A DNA stretch of 64,000 nt from contig REAZ01000017.1 in NCBI GenBank assembly GCA_004294445.1, forward strand, positions 62,001 through 126,000. Direction: 5' to 3'. The notes under the pieces were generated by a model, which made no database searches, was not told where the DNA came from, and saw only the letters and a list, made by a program, of their open reading frames with translations. A program made the translations under genes and the position numbers. Positions 25,698 to 35,310 of this stretch are shown piece after piece (position 1 is the first letter of the stretch; every line of letters starts with the position of its first letter). Origin of the DNA: Cytophagales bacterium (lineage in GTDB: Bacteria; Bacteroidota; Bacteroidia; Cytophagales; Thermoflexibacteraceae).

Positions 25698-26167
25698 TCG
25701 CAGTTATTTAGGCTATCCCTGATTTTTCTTACTCTTTCGGTAAATGCCGCTATTTCAGGGATATTTTTCCCAAATTCAAAATTTACTCTTTTGACCTGCT
25801 CTCCGTAGGTTATTTCTATCCATTCTTTGCCTCCGTCAGCGCAGTCAGGGCAGCCTGTAGTTTCGGGTAACTGTTTGAAAGTATCAAAGTTAAGTAAGTC
25901 TATCAGACTCTGCCACTCCCCACTTGTAAGTAAGCGACTACAGGTTTTGTCTGCAATTTTAGAACGCCATGCCTTCCGAACGAGCGAGAGTTGCTGCGAA
26001 CTCATCTCCGCTTCCGTAATGCAATGCCCCACACACATTCCAAAAGATGTCCCGCTCTTAATAATGATGTTTGTAGGTAGCACATTTTCGTTTTTTTCGC
26101 AAGTAAATGCACTAAAAAGTAATAATAAATAAGCAAAGTGGATTACCACCCAAATAAATTTTTTCAT
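25694..26167 (-). CDS. Lipoprotein of unknown function
   Basis: 157 residues with a lipobox-like signal (LFSAFTC, acylated Cys at 23). The mature part has several Cys (FGMCVGHC, GCPDCADGG) that could form disulphides. Segments like SFGMCVGHC occur in small Bacteroidota lipoproteins of unknown role. It ends convergently with the FG-GAP gene. No function can be assigned. Confidence 0.7.
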   Translation of the reverse strand: MKKFIWVVIHFAYLLLLFSAFTCEKNENVLPTNIIIKSGTSFGMCVGHCITEAEMSSQQLSLVRKAWRSKIADKTCSRLLTSGEWQSLIDLLNFDTFKQLPETTGCPDCADGGKEWIEITYGEQVKRVNFEFGKNIPEIAAFTERVRKIRDSLNNCD

Positions 26168-26227
26168 GTCTTTATTTCGTTTAAGTTTGTGTATTATTGA
26201 CGTTATTATTTCAAAAATCGTTGCAAT

Positions 26228-27514
26228 ATGAGAAAGCTATTTCTTTTTATCAGTTTCTTTTTGAGTGTCATTTTGCCTTGTTCTGCTCAAGATATGCAAA
26301 GGGCAAAACAAACTATTGCAGACCTATGCAGTCCGAAAATGTACGGCAGAGGCTACACCAATAAGGGTGAAAAAGTAGCCGCCGACTACATAGCCCAAAG
26401 ATTAGCTGACGCAGGGGCAAAAAAATTTGGAGATAGTTATTTACAGTCCTTTCCCCTCACTATCAATACGTTCCTTCACCAAATAGGCTTAGAAATAGAT
26501 GGACAAAAACTTACTGTAGGTGCTGATTTCATCGTTAGCCCTATATCAAGTTCGGGAAGCGGTTCGGGGAAACCCTACTTTTTAGACACGTTGATTTTTG
26601 CAGAAAATAGAAGTGCCATTGCCCAATTACTTGCTACCGATTTGAGTGATAAAATATTGATTGTCAATGGAAAAGATTACCCTAAAATAGCAGATTTGCC
26701 TACGGAATTAGTCCGCAAAATCTATGAGGCAAAAGCATTTATTAGCTTAGAAACCAAACTCACTATGTCTTTGGCAAACGTGCAGCTTTCAAAACCTACT
26801 TTTTCGGTACTCAAAAGCAGATTGCCAAAAAATTTTGGTACCAATACACGAAAAATCAAATTTTCTTTGGAAGCCAAACTCATAGAAAATTATACTACTC
26901 AAAATGTGATAGGCTATTTGGAAGGGAAGCCCTCCCCTACCCTCTCAAAAACCGATTCTTTTGTAGTGCTTACCGCCCATTATGACCATCTGGGAGGCTT
27001 GGGCAAAAATAGCTATTTTGCAGGGGCAAATGACAATGCAAGCGGCGTTGCTTTCCTTTTGGAACTTTTGGAGCATTACAAGCAAAATCCGCCAAATTAC
27101 AACCTTGTTTTTATGTTTTTTGGGGCAGAAGAGGCAGGCTTGCTTGGTTCAAAATTCTATGTAAACAGTCCGCTTTTTCCTTTGAGCCAAATAAAATTTC
27201 TCCTCAATTTAGATTTGGTAGGCACTGGTATTGAAGGAATTACAGTCGTAAATGCCACAATTTTTCCCAAAGAATTTGATTTAATTACGCAGCTAAACAA
27301 AGAAGGAAATTATTTTACACAAGTCAAAAAAAGAGGAAAAGCAGCCAACTCCGACCATTATTTTTTCACAGAAAAGGGCGTGAAATCTTTTTTCATTTAT
27401 GCAATGGGGGGTATCCAAGCCTACCACGACGTAGATGACAAAGCTGAAACACTGCCACTAAGTCATTATCAATCTCTTTTTCAGTTAATTACAAAGTTTT
27501 TTGATAAAATATAA
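26228..27514 (+). CDS. Secreted M28-family zinc peptidase
   Basis: 428 residues with a signal peptide (1-20). The catalytic part (about 225-428) shows the M28 zinc ligands in order: H in AHYDHLGG, D in GANDNASG, EE in GAEEAGLLG, D in LDLVG and the final H in YHDVDD. Such enzymes are aminopeptidases or carboxypeptidases that trim peptides outside the cytoplasm. The N-terminal half contains the usual protease-associated-like insertion. It starts 60 bp from the divergent lipoprotein gene, and a hairpin follows it at 27520-27551. Specific substrate unknown. Confidence 0.92.
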   Translation: MRKLFLFISFFLSVILPCSAQDMQRAKQTIADLCSPKMYGRGYTNKGEKVAADYIAQRLADAGAKKFGDSYLQSFPLTINTFLHQIGLEIDGQKLTVGADFIVSPISSSGSGSGKPYFLDTLIFAENRSAIAQLLATDLSDKILIVNGKDYPKIADLPTELVRKIYEAKAFISLETKLTMSLANVQLSKPTFSVLKSRLPKNFGTNTRKIKFSLEAKLIENYTTQNVIGYLEGKPSPTLSKTDSFVVLTAHYDHLGGLGKNSYFAGANDNASGVAFLLELLEHYKQNPPNYNLVFMFFGAEEAGLLGSKFYVNSPLFPLSQIKFLLNLDLVGTGIEGITVVNATIFPKEFDLITQLNKEGNYFTQVKKRGKAANSDHYFFTEKGVKSFFIYAMGGIQAYHDVDDKAETLPLSHYQSLFQLITKFFDKI

Positions 27515-27519
27515 ACCAC

Positions 27520-27551
27520 CACTCCAACAGAACTGTCATTCTATTGGAGTG
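27520..27551. terminator. Hairpin between convergent genes
   Basis: CACTCCAACAGAA (27520-27532) pairs with TTCTATTGGAGTG (27539-27551) with one mismatch and a 6-nt loop. It lies between the M28 peptidase gene and the SPFH gene. Confidence 0.65.
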
Positions 27552-27584
27552 ATGATTTTGCACCTCTTTTGTCTAATCCGTTAT

Positions 27585-28685
27585 TTAGCCAATAGGCGGC
27601 GGAAGCGGCGGCGGCATAGAGCTAAATACGCCTGAAAGTTGCGACACCTGCCCTGCGGCAGTCCAGCCCGCCATGCCTTGGCTCCAAACCAAAGACTGCT
27701 GATTAAACTGACCTGCTTGCAGCATCTGTTGTAATTGCTGCAAATTGAATGGTCCCGTTTGCTGTCCATTTACAGCTACGTGAAAAACAATCGCCGGGGG
27801 TGGCGGTGGCGGAGTCTGGTTCTGATTAACTTGCTGCCCTCCTACCATGTTGTTAAGCACATTCAAGCCTACGCCCACGCCCACCAAATTTCCCAAATTG
27901 CCCCCGTCAGGATTATTGCCCATGTTTCCGAGAGCCTGCCCGCCTTGGTACTTCATGTATTGGTCTAAATTGCCCAATACGCCCATGCTACTGCGTTTGT
28001 CCAAAGCTGCTTCTACTTCTGGCGGCAGTGATATATTTTCTACCAGCACCTTCGTAACCTCGATGCCGTACTCATTAAAATCGTCTTTTATTTGCTCTTT
28101 GATGTACTTCGAGAACTCATTATAGTTCCCCGCCATATCCAAGGCAGGAATTTTGCTTTCGCCAATAATGTCTGTAAAACGAGTTACTACCAAATTTCTC
28201 AATTGGTCGGTAACTTGGTCTGTTGTAAATTCCGCATTCGTACCGACTACTTCTTTCAAAAACTTAGGAGCATCGGTAACTTTGATGGTATAGCTACCAA
28301 AAGCGCGCAAACGAATAGGTCCAAATTCCGCATCTCTGAGCATAATGGGGTTCTTCGTTCCCCACTTGTTATCTGTAAAATTTTTGGTATTGATGAAGTA
28401 AACCTCTGCCTTAAACGGACTATTAAATCCATATTTCCAACCCTTTAGCGTGCTAAGAATAGGCAGGTTTTGAGTAGCAAGTGTATAAGTTCCCGGTTGG
28501 AAAGTATCTGCTATCTGCCCCTCATTAACGAATACCGCTACTTGTGATTCACGCACTATCAGTTGCGCCCCGTTTTTAATTTCGTTCTCATGTCGCTCAA
28601 ACCGATACACCATCGTGTCTTGTGTGTTGTCGAGCCACTCAATAATGTCAATGAACTCACCAGTTATCTTACTCCAAATACCCAT
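27585..28685 (-). CDS. SPFH/virion-core-type protein with C-terminal GYF_2 domain
   Basis: 366 residues. An SPFH (band-7-like) domain covers about 20-230, of the type named after poxvirus virion core protein and YdjI; a Gly/Asn-rich linker and a PPPPPPA run follow, then a GYF_2 domain (about 300-350: NGQQTGPFNLQQLQQML ... SLVWSQGMAGW), and a Pro-rich end. No membrane helix is present. Family members of this type are cytoplasmic or membrane-associated scaffolds with poorly known function; the GYF_2 domain suggests binding to a Pro-rich partner. It stands alone between convergent and divergent neighbours. Confidence 0.85.
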   Translation of the reverse strand: MGIWSKITGEFIDIIEWLDNTQDTMVYRFERHENEIKNGAQLIVRESQVAVFVNEGQIADTFQPGTYTLATQNLPILSTLKGWKYGFNSPFKAEVYFINTKNFTDNKWGTKNPIMLRDAEFGPIRLRAFGSYTIKVTDAPKFLKEVVGTNAEFTTDQVTDQLRNLVVTRFTDIIGESKIPALDMAGNYNEFSKYIKEQIKDDFNEYGIEVTKVLVENISLPPEVEAALDKRSSMGVLGNLDQYMKYQGGQALGNMGNNPDGGNLGNLVGVGVGLNVLNNMVGGQQVNQNQTPPPPPPAIVFHVAVNGQQTGPFNLQQLQQMLQAGQFNQQSLVWSQGMAGWTAAGQVSQLSGVFSSMPPPLPPPIG

Positions 28686-28855
28686 AATATTTTATTGATT
28701 TTAGTGATTTTTATTCGCCTTAATAATATTTTTACTTCACTTCCGAAAAGTAAATGTTTTTACGAAAATCACAAATAATATTCACAAAAACAAAAAATCG
28801 TCTTAATTTCGTGATAAATTTATAAATACATAGTGCTTTGCAAAAACACAAATCA

Positions 28856-30220
28856 ATGAAAATCAATTTTTTAAACAGTCTATTTTTTATTCTTTCTGTC
28901 TTTTTATTTGCTTGCAACGATGAAAAAAAACAAGACACAGCCTTAAGCCAAGAAGATGCAGCACTTATTTTGCCCTTTGTAGATGACCAAATAAATCACT
29001 TTTCTACAGAGGAAAAAAGGAAATTAGCCCTGCAATTAGCTGATTATCAAAAACAAACAAGAAATCAAGTAAAAATTATTTTCACCAATGATTTTGTGCC
29101 ACATAAAACGATGGGACAGTTTTTGCGGGCTTATGCACGCGATAAAAAGTTTTCCTCTGATAGTTCCTTTATGCTCATTGGTATCGCAGTCAATAGGGGT
29201 ATTCCCGATGTATTTCCTAATTGGAAAATGAAACAGATGGTTTCCCAAAAAGAAATAGATGACCTTATGCGTATTATTGTAAATGAGTGGGCAAACCAAG
29301 AACTATACAAGGGATTGGAAAACAGCGTTTTATACTTGAAAGAAAGAGGAACAATCTTAGGGGAAACTTTTTTGCAAATGAGTACGCCCTGCTATTCCGT
29401 AGAGCAAGCAATGCAAAAACCTGACAGTATTTTTCGTTTAGACCTCCGCAATCAGAAACTTAGTATTTTCCCAAAAGAAATTCTACAACTAAAAAATCTG
29501 AATGAACTTTGGTTAAGCAAAAATCAACTCAAAGAAATTCCTACAGAAATAACGCAACTTATTAATTTACAACTCCTTGACCTTTCCAATAATGCAATTA
29601 CATCCCTGCCCGAAAGTCTGAAAATGCTCAAAAATTTGAAGAAAATCAATTTGACTAATAATCCTCAAATAGATGGAAATCAGATTTTTAACCTATTGGC
29701 ACAGTTGCCCAAGCTGCAATCTATAGAAATAAATTTTTGTAAGATAGAAACACTACCTACTTCTATTACGCAAATGAAACAACTCAAAGATTTGCAAATG
29801 ACTGGTAATCATCTCAAAGAAATTCCTACAGAAATTGAGGCATTGGAAAATTTAGAATTTTTGGTGGTCAATCGCAACGAACTCACTACCCTGCCGAATG
29901 GGATTGGCAAATTGCAAAAACTTCAGTTATTATATGCCGACAGTAACCGCATCAGCCAAGTACCACCGCAAATAGGCGAGCTAAAAAAACTATACGTACT
30001 GCGACTACACCATAACGAACTCACCGCCTTGCCGCCGCAAATTGGAGAACTGAAAGCCTTAGAAAAATTATATCTTTCTAATAATCAGTTTACTATGCTA
30101 AGTCCCCTGCTCAAAAATCTTGGTACTTTGCAAGACTTGACTGTGAGCCAGAATCCCTTAGACGCTTCAGAAAAGGAAACTATTAAAAAGCTATTTCCTA
30201 AAATTAAGTTCAAGGAATAA
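28856..30220 (+). CDS. TPM-domain lipoprotein fused to leucine-rich repeats
   Basis: 454 residues from ATG 28856; a TTG at 28838 adds six residues before the signal peptide and was rejected. Lipobox FLFAC puts the acylated Cys near 21. An N-terminal TPM_phosphatase-like domain (about 35-165, the YgcG/TPM fold that builds or repairs thylakoid and membrane complexes) is followed by about nine LRR units (170-450) with LPxxIxxLxxLxxLxLxxNxL spacing. The fusion suggests a surface sensor or scaffold joining protein binding to the TPM domain. Operon partners absent; a 16-bp hairpin follows. Confidence 0.75.
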   Translation: MKINFLNSLFFILSVFLFACNDEKKQDTALSQEDAALILPFVDDQINHFSTEEKRKLALQLADYQKQTRNQVKIIFTNDFVPHKTMGQFLRAYARDKKFSSDSSFMLIGIAVNRGIPDVFPNWKMKQMVSQKEIDDLMRIIVNEWANQELYKGLENSVLYLKERGTILGETFLQMSTPCYSVEQAMQKPDSIFRLDLRNQKLSIFPKEILQLKNLNELWLSKNQLKEIPTEITQLINLQLLDLSNNAITSLPESLKMLKNLKKINLTNNPQIDGNQIFNLLAQLPKLQSIEINFCKIETLPTSITQMKQLKDLQMTGNHLKEIPTEIEALENLEFLVVNRNELTTLPNGIGKLQKLQLLYADSNRISQVPPQIGELKKLYVLRLHHNELTALPPQIGELKALEKLYLSNNQFTMLSPLLKNLGTLQDLTVSQNPLDASEKETIKKLFPKIKFKE

Positions 30221-30235
30221 GATTCAAGATTGATA

Positions 30236-30288
30236 TTCATCTTTGGGCGAACAAATGATTGGAAACCAAGTCTTCGCCCAAAGATGAA
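30236..30288. terminator. Long inverted repeat between convergent genes
   Basis: Perfect 16-bp arms TTCATCTTTGGGCGAA (30236-30251) and TTCGCCCAAAGATGAA (30273-30288) with a 21-nt loop. It separates the TPM-LRR gene from the dehydrogenase gene. No T run, so it is a terminator by position only. Confidence 0.6.
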
Positions 30289-30295
30289 GGTACGT

Positions 30296-31189
30296 TTAAT
30301 TTACGTTCTTTCTAAACCTTTCGGCAACCATACTTTCTTTCCCTTTGTATTCATAAAAACCTTGACCCGATTTTGCCCCTAAATGCCCTGCATTTACCAT
30401 GTTCACCAAAAGAGGGCAAGGAGCATATTTTGGGTTGCCGAAACCCTGATACATTACTTCCAAAATAAACTTACAGACATCTAAGCCTATAAAATCAGCT
30501 AATTGCAGAGGTCCCATCGGGTGAGCCATACCAAGTTTCATCACTGAATCTATCTCATCTACGCCCGCTACGCCTTCAAAAAGTGTATAAATTGCCTCAT
30601 TAATCATAGGCATCAGTATTCTGTTTGCCACAAAACCGGGGTAATCATGCACTTCTACGGGTGTTTTTTGTAATTGCTGTATCACCCCCACAATGCTATC
30701 TGTAGTCTGATTCGAAGTAGCATAACCTCTGATAACCTCTACCAATTTCATCACAGGAACGGGGTTCATGAAGTGCATACCTATCACTTTGTCAGCCCGC
30801 TTAGTAGCGGCGGCTATTTGCGTGATGGAAATTGAAGAAGTATTACTTGCCAAAATCGTATGTTCGGGGCAGAAGTGGTCTAAATCTTTGAAAATCACCG
30901 TTTTTACTTTTGGGTTTTCTGTAGCCGCTTCTATCGCTAAGTCCGTATTTTCTACGCCCTCTGCCAAGTCTGTAAAAGTTTTAATACGCCCAAGTGTATC
31001 GTGCTTAGCTTGCTCGGTGAGGATTTCCTTTTTTACCTGCCTATCTAAGTTTTTCTCAATAATAGCTAATGCTTTGGCAAGTGCCTCCGCCGAAATATCT
31101 ATAAGTGCCACTTGGTAGCCACTTTGGGCGAAAACGTGTGCGATACCGTTGCCCATCGTGCCAGAGCCTATTACTGCAATATTTTTCAT
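30296..31189 (-). CDS. 3-hydroxybutyryl-CoA (3-hydroxyacyl-CoA) dehydrogenase
   Basis: 297 residues, the standard length. N-terminal Rossmann domain with GSGTMGNGIAHVFAQSG (7-23); catalytic region with NTSSISIT and HFMNPVPVMKLVEVI, where the conserved His is present; C-terminal 3HCDH domain with PGFVANRI and a DFIGLDV segment. It oxidises (S)-3-hydroxyacyl-CoA with NAD(P)+ in fatty acid oxidation or in butanoate metabolism. No beta-oxidation genes are adjacent, so it is probably a single-gene unit. Confidence 0.93.
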   Translation of the reverse strand: MKNIAVIGSGTMGNGIAHVFAQSGYQVALIDISAEALAKALAIIEKNLDRQVKKEILTEQAKHDTLGRIKTFTDLAEGVENTDLAIEAATENPKVKTVIFKDLDHFCPEHTILASNTSSISITQIAAATKRADKVIGMHFMNPVPVMKLVEVIRGYATSNQTTDSIVGVIQQLQKTPVEVHDYPGFVANRILMPMINEAIYTLFEGVAGVDEIDSVMKLGMAHPMGPLQLADFIGLDVCKFILEVMYQGFGNPKYAPCPLLVNMVNAGHLGAKSGQGFYEYKGKESMVAERFRKNVN

Positions 31190-31267
31190 CTGTGTTATTG
31201 GTTTAAATTCTTATGTAAAGTTATGCGTAAATCTGTATTTTCCGAATCAAAATCCTACTTTTTATCT

Positions 31268-31275
31268 TAACTTTG
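31268..31275 (+). promoter_or_regulatory. Possible -7 element before the second restriction-modification gene
   Basis: TAACTTTG matches TAnnTTTG exactly and lies 26 nt before the ATG. No convincing TTTG -33 element is found at the expected distance. Confidence 0.3.
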
Positions 31276-31300
31276 TTGGAAAGAATAAAAGAGAGTAATA

Positions 31301-34300
31301 ATGCCTGACGTTTTATTTACAAGCAAGGATTTTGATGGCGTACAAGCCGAAATGAAAACCCTGATAGAGAGAGAGTTAGACGAAAATAAAATCAATATCC
31401 TTCGCAAGTGGCGCGATGGAATCCAAACCAATATCATTGATTTCAAAGAAGAGCAGTTACAAAGTGATTTTCTAAATGATATTTTTGGAACGGTCTTAGG
31501 CTATCATTTTGACTATCAGGGCAGTAAAGATTGGAATCTACAGAAAGAGGAAAAAACTCAAGAAGACGCTACCAAAGCCGATGGTGCGTTGGGCTTTTTT
31601 TCTAACCAAAGCAATGACGTAAGAGCAGTTATAGAACTTAAGCACCTCAGCTATGATGACTTAGACCGAGAGCAAAACCGCAGAGAACGCCTTTCTCCTG
31701 TCGGGCAAGCCTTTAACTACGCCTCCAAAATGGGCGAAAAATGTAGATGGGTACTTGTTTCGAACTTCAATGAAATTAGACTTTACCGCTACCCCGACAA
31801 AAGTAAATACGAAACTTTCTTTATTACCGAGCTTTTAGAAGTCAATAACGATAAGTCTTTCAAGCACTTACCTAAGTTTTTTTACTTGCTGCACTTTGGC
31901 TATCTGTTCCAAAATCAGGAAGATGAGCAGGTAGAAAGTTCGTTAGGAACAACCGAACGACTTTACAGAGGCAGGATTAGGCGTTTGAAAGATATTACCG
32001 ACAGGTTTTACTTCAGGTACAGAAAATTTAGGCGAGATATTTTTGAAAATTTAAGGCTTAAAAATACACAAATAGCACCTTTAAAGCTGTTTTCTTATAC
32101 CCAAATTATCTTAGATAGGCTTATTTTTATGCGCTTTGCGGGAGAGGTAGGGCTTACCGAGCGCAACGAACTGAAAATCACCAAAGATGCCATCTCGACC
32201 ATCAGCACCTATCAGGAGGACAAATACTGGAGTAGCGTCAAAAATCTTTTCAAAGTTTTCGATATTGGCTACATTCGGCACGCTGTCCCACTTTTCAATG
32301 GCGAACTTTTTAAAGAAAATGAGGAGTTTGACCGTCTGAAAATCAATGATGATTTGGTAGCCGAACTCATTGATTTCTTGGATAGTTACGACTTCAAAAA
32401 CGACCTAAGAGTAGAAATTTTGGGGCATATTTTCGAGCAGTCTATCAGCGATATTGAGAAAGAAAAAACTGCCATTACTAACAACGAACTGCCCCTCAAA
32501 AGCGAGGCAAAAGCGGAAGTAAATAATGAAAATGGCAAGCGAAAGCAAGACGGCGTTTTCTACACGCCGCAGTACATTACCGCCTACATGATAAGCGAAA
32601 CTATAGGCAAATGGCTGCAAGAAAAAGAAAATCAACTACTCCACGACCTTGATATAGAAGATATTAGCGAGCCAGAAATAGATTTGGAGAAATGGAAACA
32701 GCACTCTCCCGAACTTACACTGAAAGAGGTAGTAGATACGCACCTGACATTTTGGCAAACTTACCAAGATGCCCTCAAGTCCATTACTGTCCTTGACCCC
32801 GCCTGCGGAAGTGGGGCTTTTCTGACCGAAGCCTTTGATTTTTTGCTTGCTGAATACTTAAAAGTGGCAAAAACACTGTTTAATCTACGCAATAAGCAAT
32901 GGGAGCAGTACGAAATAAACGTAAGTACGCCCAAGCAAACAAAGAAAACGCCTACTAAAAAGAAAAACCAAAAAGGAAGCCTCATTACCGACGAGCCTGT
33001 GGTATTTACACGCAAAGAACTCGCCCAGATAAGGAAGTACATCGCCCTAAATAATCTCTATGGGGTGGATTTGAACCCCGAAAGTGTAGGCATTACCAAG
33101 CTATCACTCTACCTCAAAACCGCAGACCGCAACGAGCCGCTTGCTGACCTTAGCAACAATATCAAGCAAGGCAACTCCCTCATTACAGACAAGGAAGTTA
33201 CTGCCCTTGCATTTGATTGGAAAAAGGAATTTCCTACAGTTTTTAGTGGTGGCGGCTTCGATATTGTGGTGGGAAATCCTCCGTATGGGGCAGGTTTGAC
33301 AAAGGAAGCTAAAAAGTATTTAGAGAAATTTGATAAATTAGTACCTGATTATGAAAGTTATTACTATTTCATTACCAAAGGTTTAAGTCTTTTAAAAACT
33401 AAAGGATTTGTTTCTTTTATCATTCCGAATACTTTTTTATCTAATCATTTTGGTAAAAATTTTAGACAAAGAATCATAGAAAATCATACTATTTTGCTCC
33501 TGACAGACCTTTCAGAAATTGATGTTTTTGATGAGGCTGTAGTGAGAACTTGTATTTTTATGATGAGTAAAACAAAAGAAGAAACGCTAACAAAATTTTC
33601 TACCTACGTAGCAACAGATGAACAAGTAAATACGGATAAGTATTTGACAGAAAGCTATTTAAGTGAAAACATCGATAATTGGCTTACGTTGTTTAGCATT
33701 TCCAAAAATCTATATAACATTATTGGAAAAGTTAAAAATCAATTACTTAGCATTAAAAATATATGTGAAGTTTCACAAGGGTTAATTCCTTATGATAAAT
33801 ACAGAGGGCATGATGAATATACAATTAAAAATCGGATTTGGCACGCTGATAATCAAAAAGATGCGACTTATAAAAAGGAAGTTAAAGGCAAAGATGTCAA
33901 AAAATATCATCTACAATGGAATGGCGAACTTTGGATTAGTTATGGTAAATGGCTTGCTGCACCAAGAGAGCAAAAATTTTTCACAAGTCCACGAATTTTA
34001 GTACGTGAAATTGTTGATAATGAATTGATTTGCACCTATACAGAAGAAGAATTTTATAATAGTCCATCTATAATTAATGTCATTCAAAAAGATATTAATT
34101 TTGATTTGAAATATATTTTAGCAATTTTAAATTCAAAACTGCTTGGCTGGTATAATTATCATACTTCACCAAAAGCAAAAAAAGGACTTTTCCCAAAAAT
34201 TTTAGTCAATGACGTTCGTAATCTTCCAATTCCGAACTTGGAATTGGAAGAACAGCAACTCCTCATTTCCCTTGTAAATCAGGTATTGTCGCTCAAAAGT

Positions 34301-34402
34301 CAGAATCAAGATACAAGCCTTTTGGAAGAAGACATAGACGAGGCGGTCTATCAAATCTATGGAATGACAGAAGAAGAAATTAAAATCATTGAAAATCAGT
34401 AA
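31301..34402 (+). CDS. Type IIG (Eco57I-like) restriction-modification enzyme
   Basis: 1033 residues from ATG 31301. N-terminal PD-(D/E)xK nuclease: D94 in ADGAL and E112-L-K114 in VIELKH. Then a helical linker, and a gamma N6-adenine methylase with FYTPQYI, motif I DPACGSGAF (499-507) and catalytic NPPY (659-662). The C-terminal third (about 760-1033) is a TaqI-like target recognition domain. It should both methylate adenine and cleave, in one polypeptide. A Lys/Thr-rich insert (about 548-560) lies between motif I and the catalytic motif. No other R, M or S gene is adjacent; it ends 14 bp from the convergent cysQ gene. Confidence 0.88.
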   Translation: MPDVLFTSKDFDGVQAEMKTLIERELDENKINILRKWRDGIQTNIIDFKEEQLQSDFLNDIFGTVLGYHFDYQGSKDWNLQKEEKTQEDATKADGALGFFSNQSNDVRAVIELKHLSYDDLDREQNRRERLSPVGQAFNYASKMGEKCRWVLVSNFNEIRLYRYPDKSKYETFFITELLEVNNDKSFKHLPKFFYLLHFGYLFQNQEDEQVESSLGTTERLYRGRIRRLKDITDRFYFRYRKFRRDIFENLRLKNTQIAPLKLFSYTQIILDRLIFMRFAGEVGLTERNELKITKDAISTISTYQEDKYWSSVKNLFKVFDIGYIRHAVPLFNGELFKENEEFDRLKINDDLVAELIDFLDSYDFKNDLRVEILGHIFEQSISDIEKEKTAITNNELPLKSEAKAEVNNENGKRKQDGVFYTPQYITAYMISETIGKWLQEKENQLLHDLDIEDISEPEIDLEKWKQHSPELTLKEVVDTHLTFWQTYQDALKSITVLDPACGSGAFLTEAFDFLLAEYLKVAKTLFNLRNKQWEQYEINVSTPKQTKKTPTKKKNQKGSLITDEPVVFTRKELAQIRKYIALNNLYGVDLNPESVGITKLSLYLKTADRNEPLADLSNNIKQGNSLITDKEVTALAFDWKKEFPTVFSGGGFDIVVGNPPYGAGLTKEAKKYLEKFDKLVPDYESYYYFITKGLSLLKTKGFVSFIIPNTFLSNHFGKNFRQRIIENHTILLLTDLSEIDVFDEAVVRTCIFMMSKTKEETLTKFSTYVATDEQVNTDKYLTESYLSENIDNWLTLFSISKNLYNIIGKVKNQLLSIKNICEVSQGLIPYDKYRGHDEYTIKNRIWHADNQKDATYKKEVKGKDVKKYHLQWNGELWISYGKWLAAPREQKFFTSPRILVREIVDNELICTYTEEEFYNSPSIINVIQKDINFDLKYILAILNSKLLGWYNYHTSPKAKKGLFPKILVNDVRNLPIPNLELEEQQLLISLVNQVLSLKSQNQDTSLLEEDIDEAVYQIYGMTEEEIKIIENQ

Positions 34403-34415
34403 TATAGATTTTGGC

Positions 34416-35207
34416 TTAAAAATCGAGTTTGCTTGTGTCACTAAACCCAAAACAGATAAATTCATCATTTATCAAAGAGGGTTTGTTATAGGAAAAGCGT
34501 TTTTTATCTGCCCCTAAGATTTTGCCCCCGCTTATTTCCAAAATAGCCTGCCCCGAAGCTGAGTCCCATTCCATATTTGGGCTTTGACGGTAGTAAATAT
34601 CCGCACTACCTTCGGCAAGCAAGCAATATTTGATGGCACTGCCTATGGGTGTAATTTCTTTTACGCCTAACTTTTCCAACACTGCATATTCTGAAGGTGT
34701 ATATTTATTGCTATTGCTTTTTACCGCACTTAGAGTCTGATAATCAGGTTCTTGGGGGAGTTTTAAACGAATTTTCTCTTGTGATTTATTGATTTTGAAA
34801 GCCCCATTTTCATCTGCAAAGTACAAATCTTCGCTTACGGGCAAGTAAATTACGCCCGCAATAGGATAGTTTTGGTGGATAAGCCCAATATTAACGGTAA
34901 AGTTTCCGTTGCCTTTGATGAACTCCTTTGTGCCATCAAGGGGGTCAACCGACCAAAAAGTTTCCCAATTTTTGCGGCTTTCGTAAGGAATCTCTATGCC
35001 CTCCTCCGATAAAATAGGAAATCCATAGTTTAGCTTTTCTAACTCCTCTGTAATAATCTGATTAGCTGCATAGTCTGCCGCCGAAACAGGAGAATCGTCT
35101 TGCTTGTAGTTTATCTGTAGGTCTGCCCGCAGGTAAAATTCTAATAGTTTTTTTCCTGCTTTGACAGCTATTTCGTTGATTTTCTGAATATCGATAGTTC
35201 GCTTCAA
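34416..35207 (-). CDS. cysQ: 3'(2'),5'-bisphosphate nucleotidase CysQ
   Basis: 263 residues of the inositol monophosphatase fold. Metal-binding motifs are visible: SEEG (67-70), DPLDGTKEF (88-96), and WDSASG near the C-terminus. CysQ removes the 3'-phosphate from PAP, a toxic by-product of sulphate assimilation. The C-terminal half is typical for the family (PNMEWDSASGQAILE). No cys operon is adjacent. It is downstream of the beta-lactamase-like gene in the same direction, 103 bp away. Confidence 0.92.
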   Translation of the reverse strand: MKRTIDIQKINEIAVKAGKKLLEFYLRADLQINYKQDDSPVSAADYAANQIITEELEKLNYGFPILSEEGIEIPYESRKNWETFWSVDPLDGTKEFIKGNGNFTVNIGLIHQNYPIAGVIYLPVSEDLYFADENGAFKINKSQEKIRLKLPQEPDYQTLSAVKSNSNKYTPSEYAVLEKLGVKEITPIGSAIKYCLLAEGSADIYYRQSPNMEWDSASGQAILEISGGKILGADKKRFSYNKPSLINDEFICFGFSDTSKLDF

Positions 35208-35310
35208 TTTTTTTATTTTTTTATGAAATGATGATAAATATTTGTCGATTGTTATTTATTATAAAATACAGATTATAAAGCATTTACAGAAATAAGTAAT
35301 GATAAAAATG

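Noticed and set aside
27595..27860. GGC/GCC-rich stretch as a repeat element
   Set aside because: It encodes the Pro-rich end and GYF_2 domain of the SPFH protein in frame.
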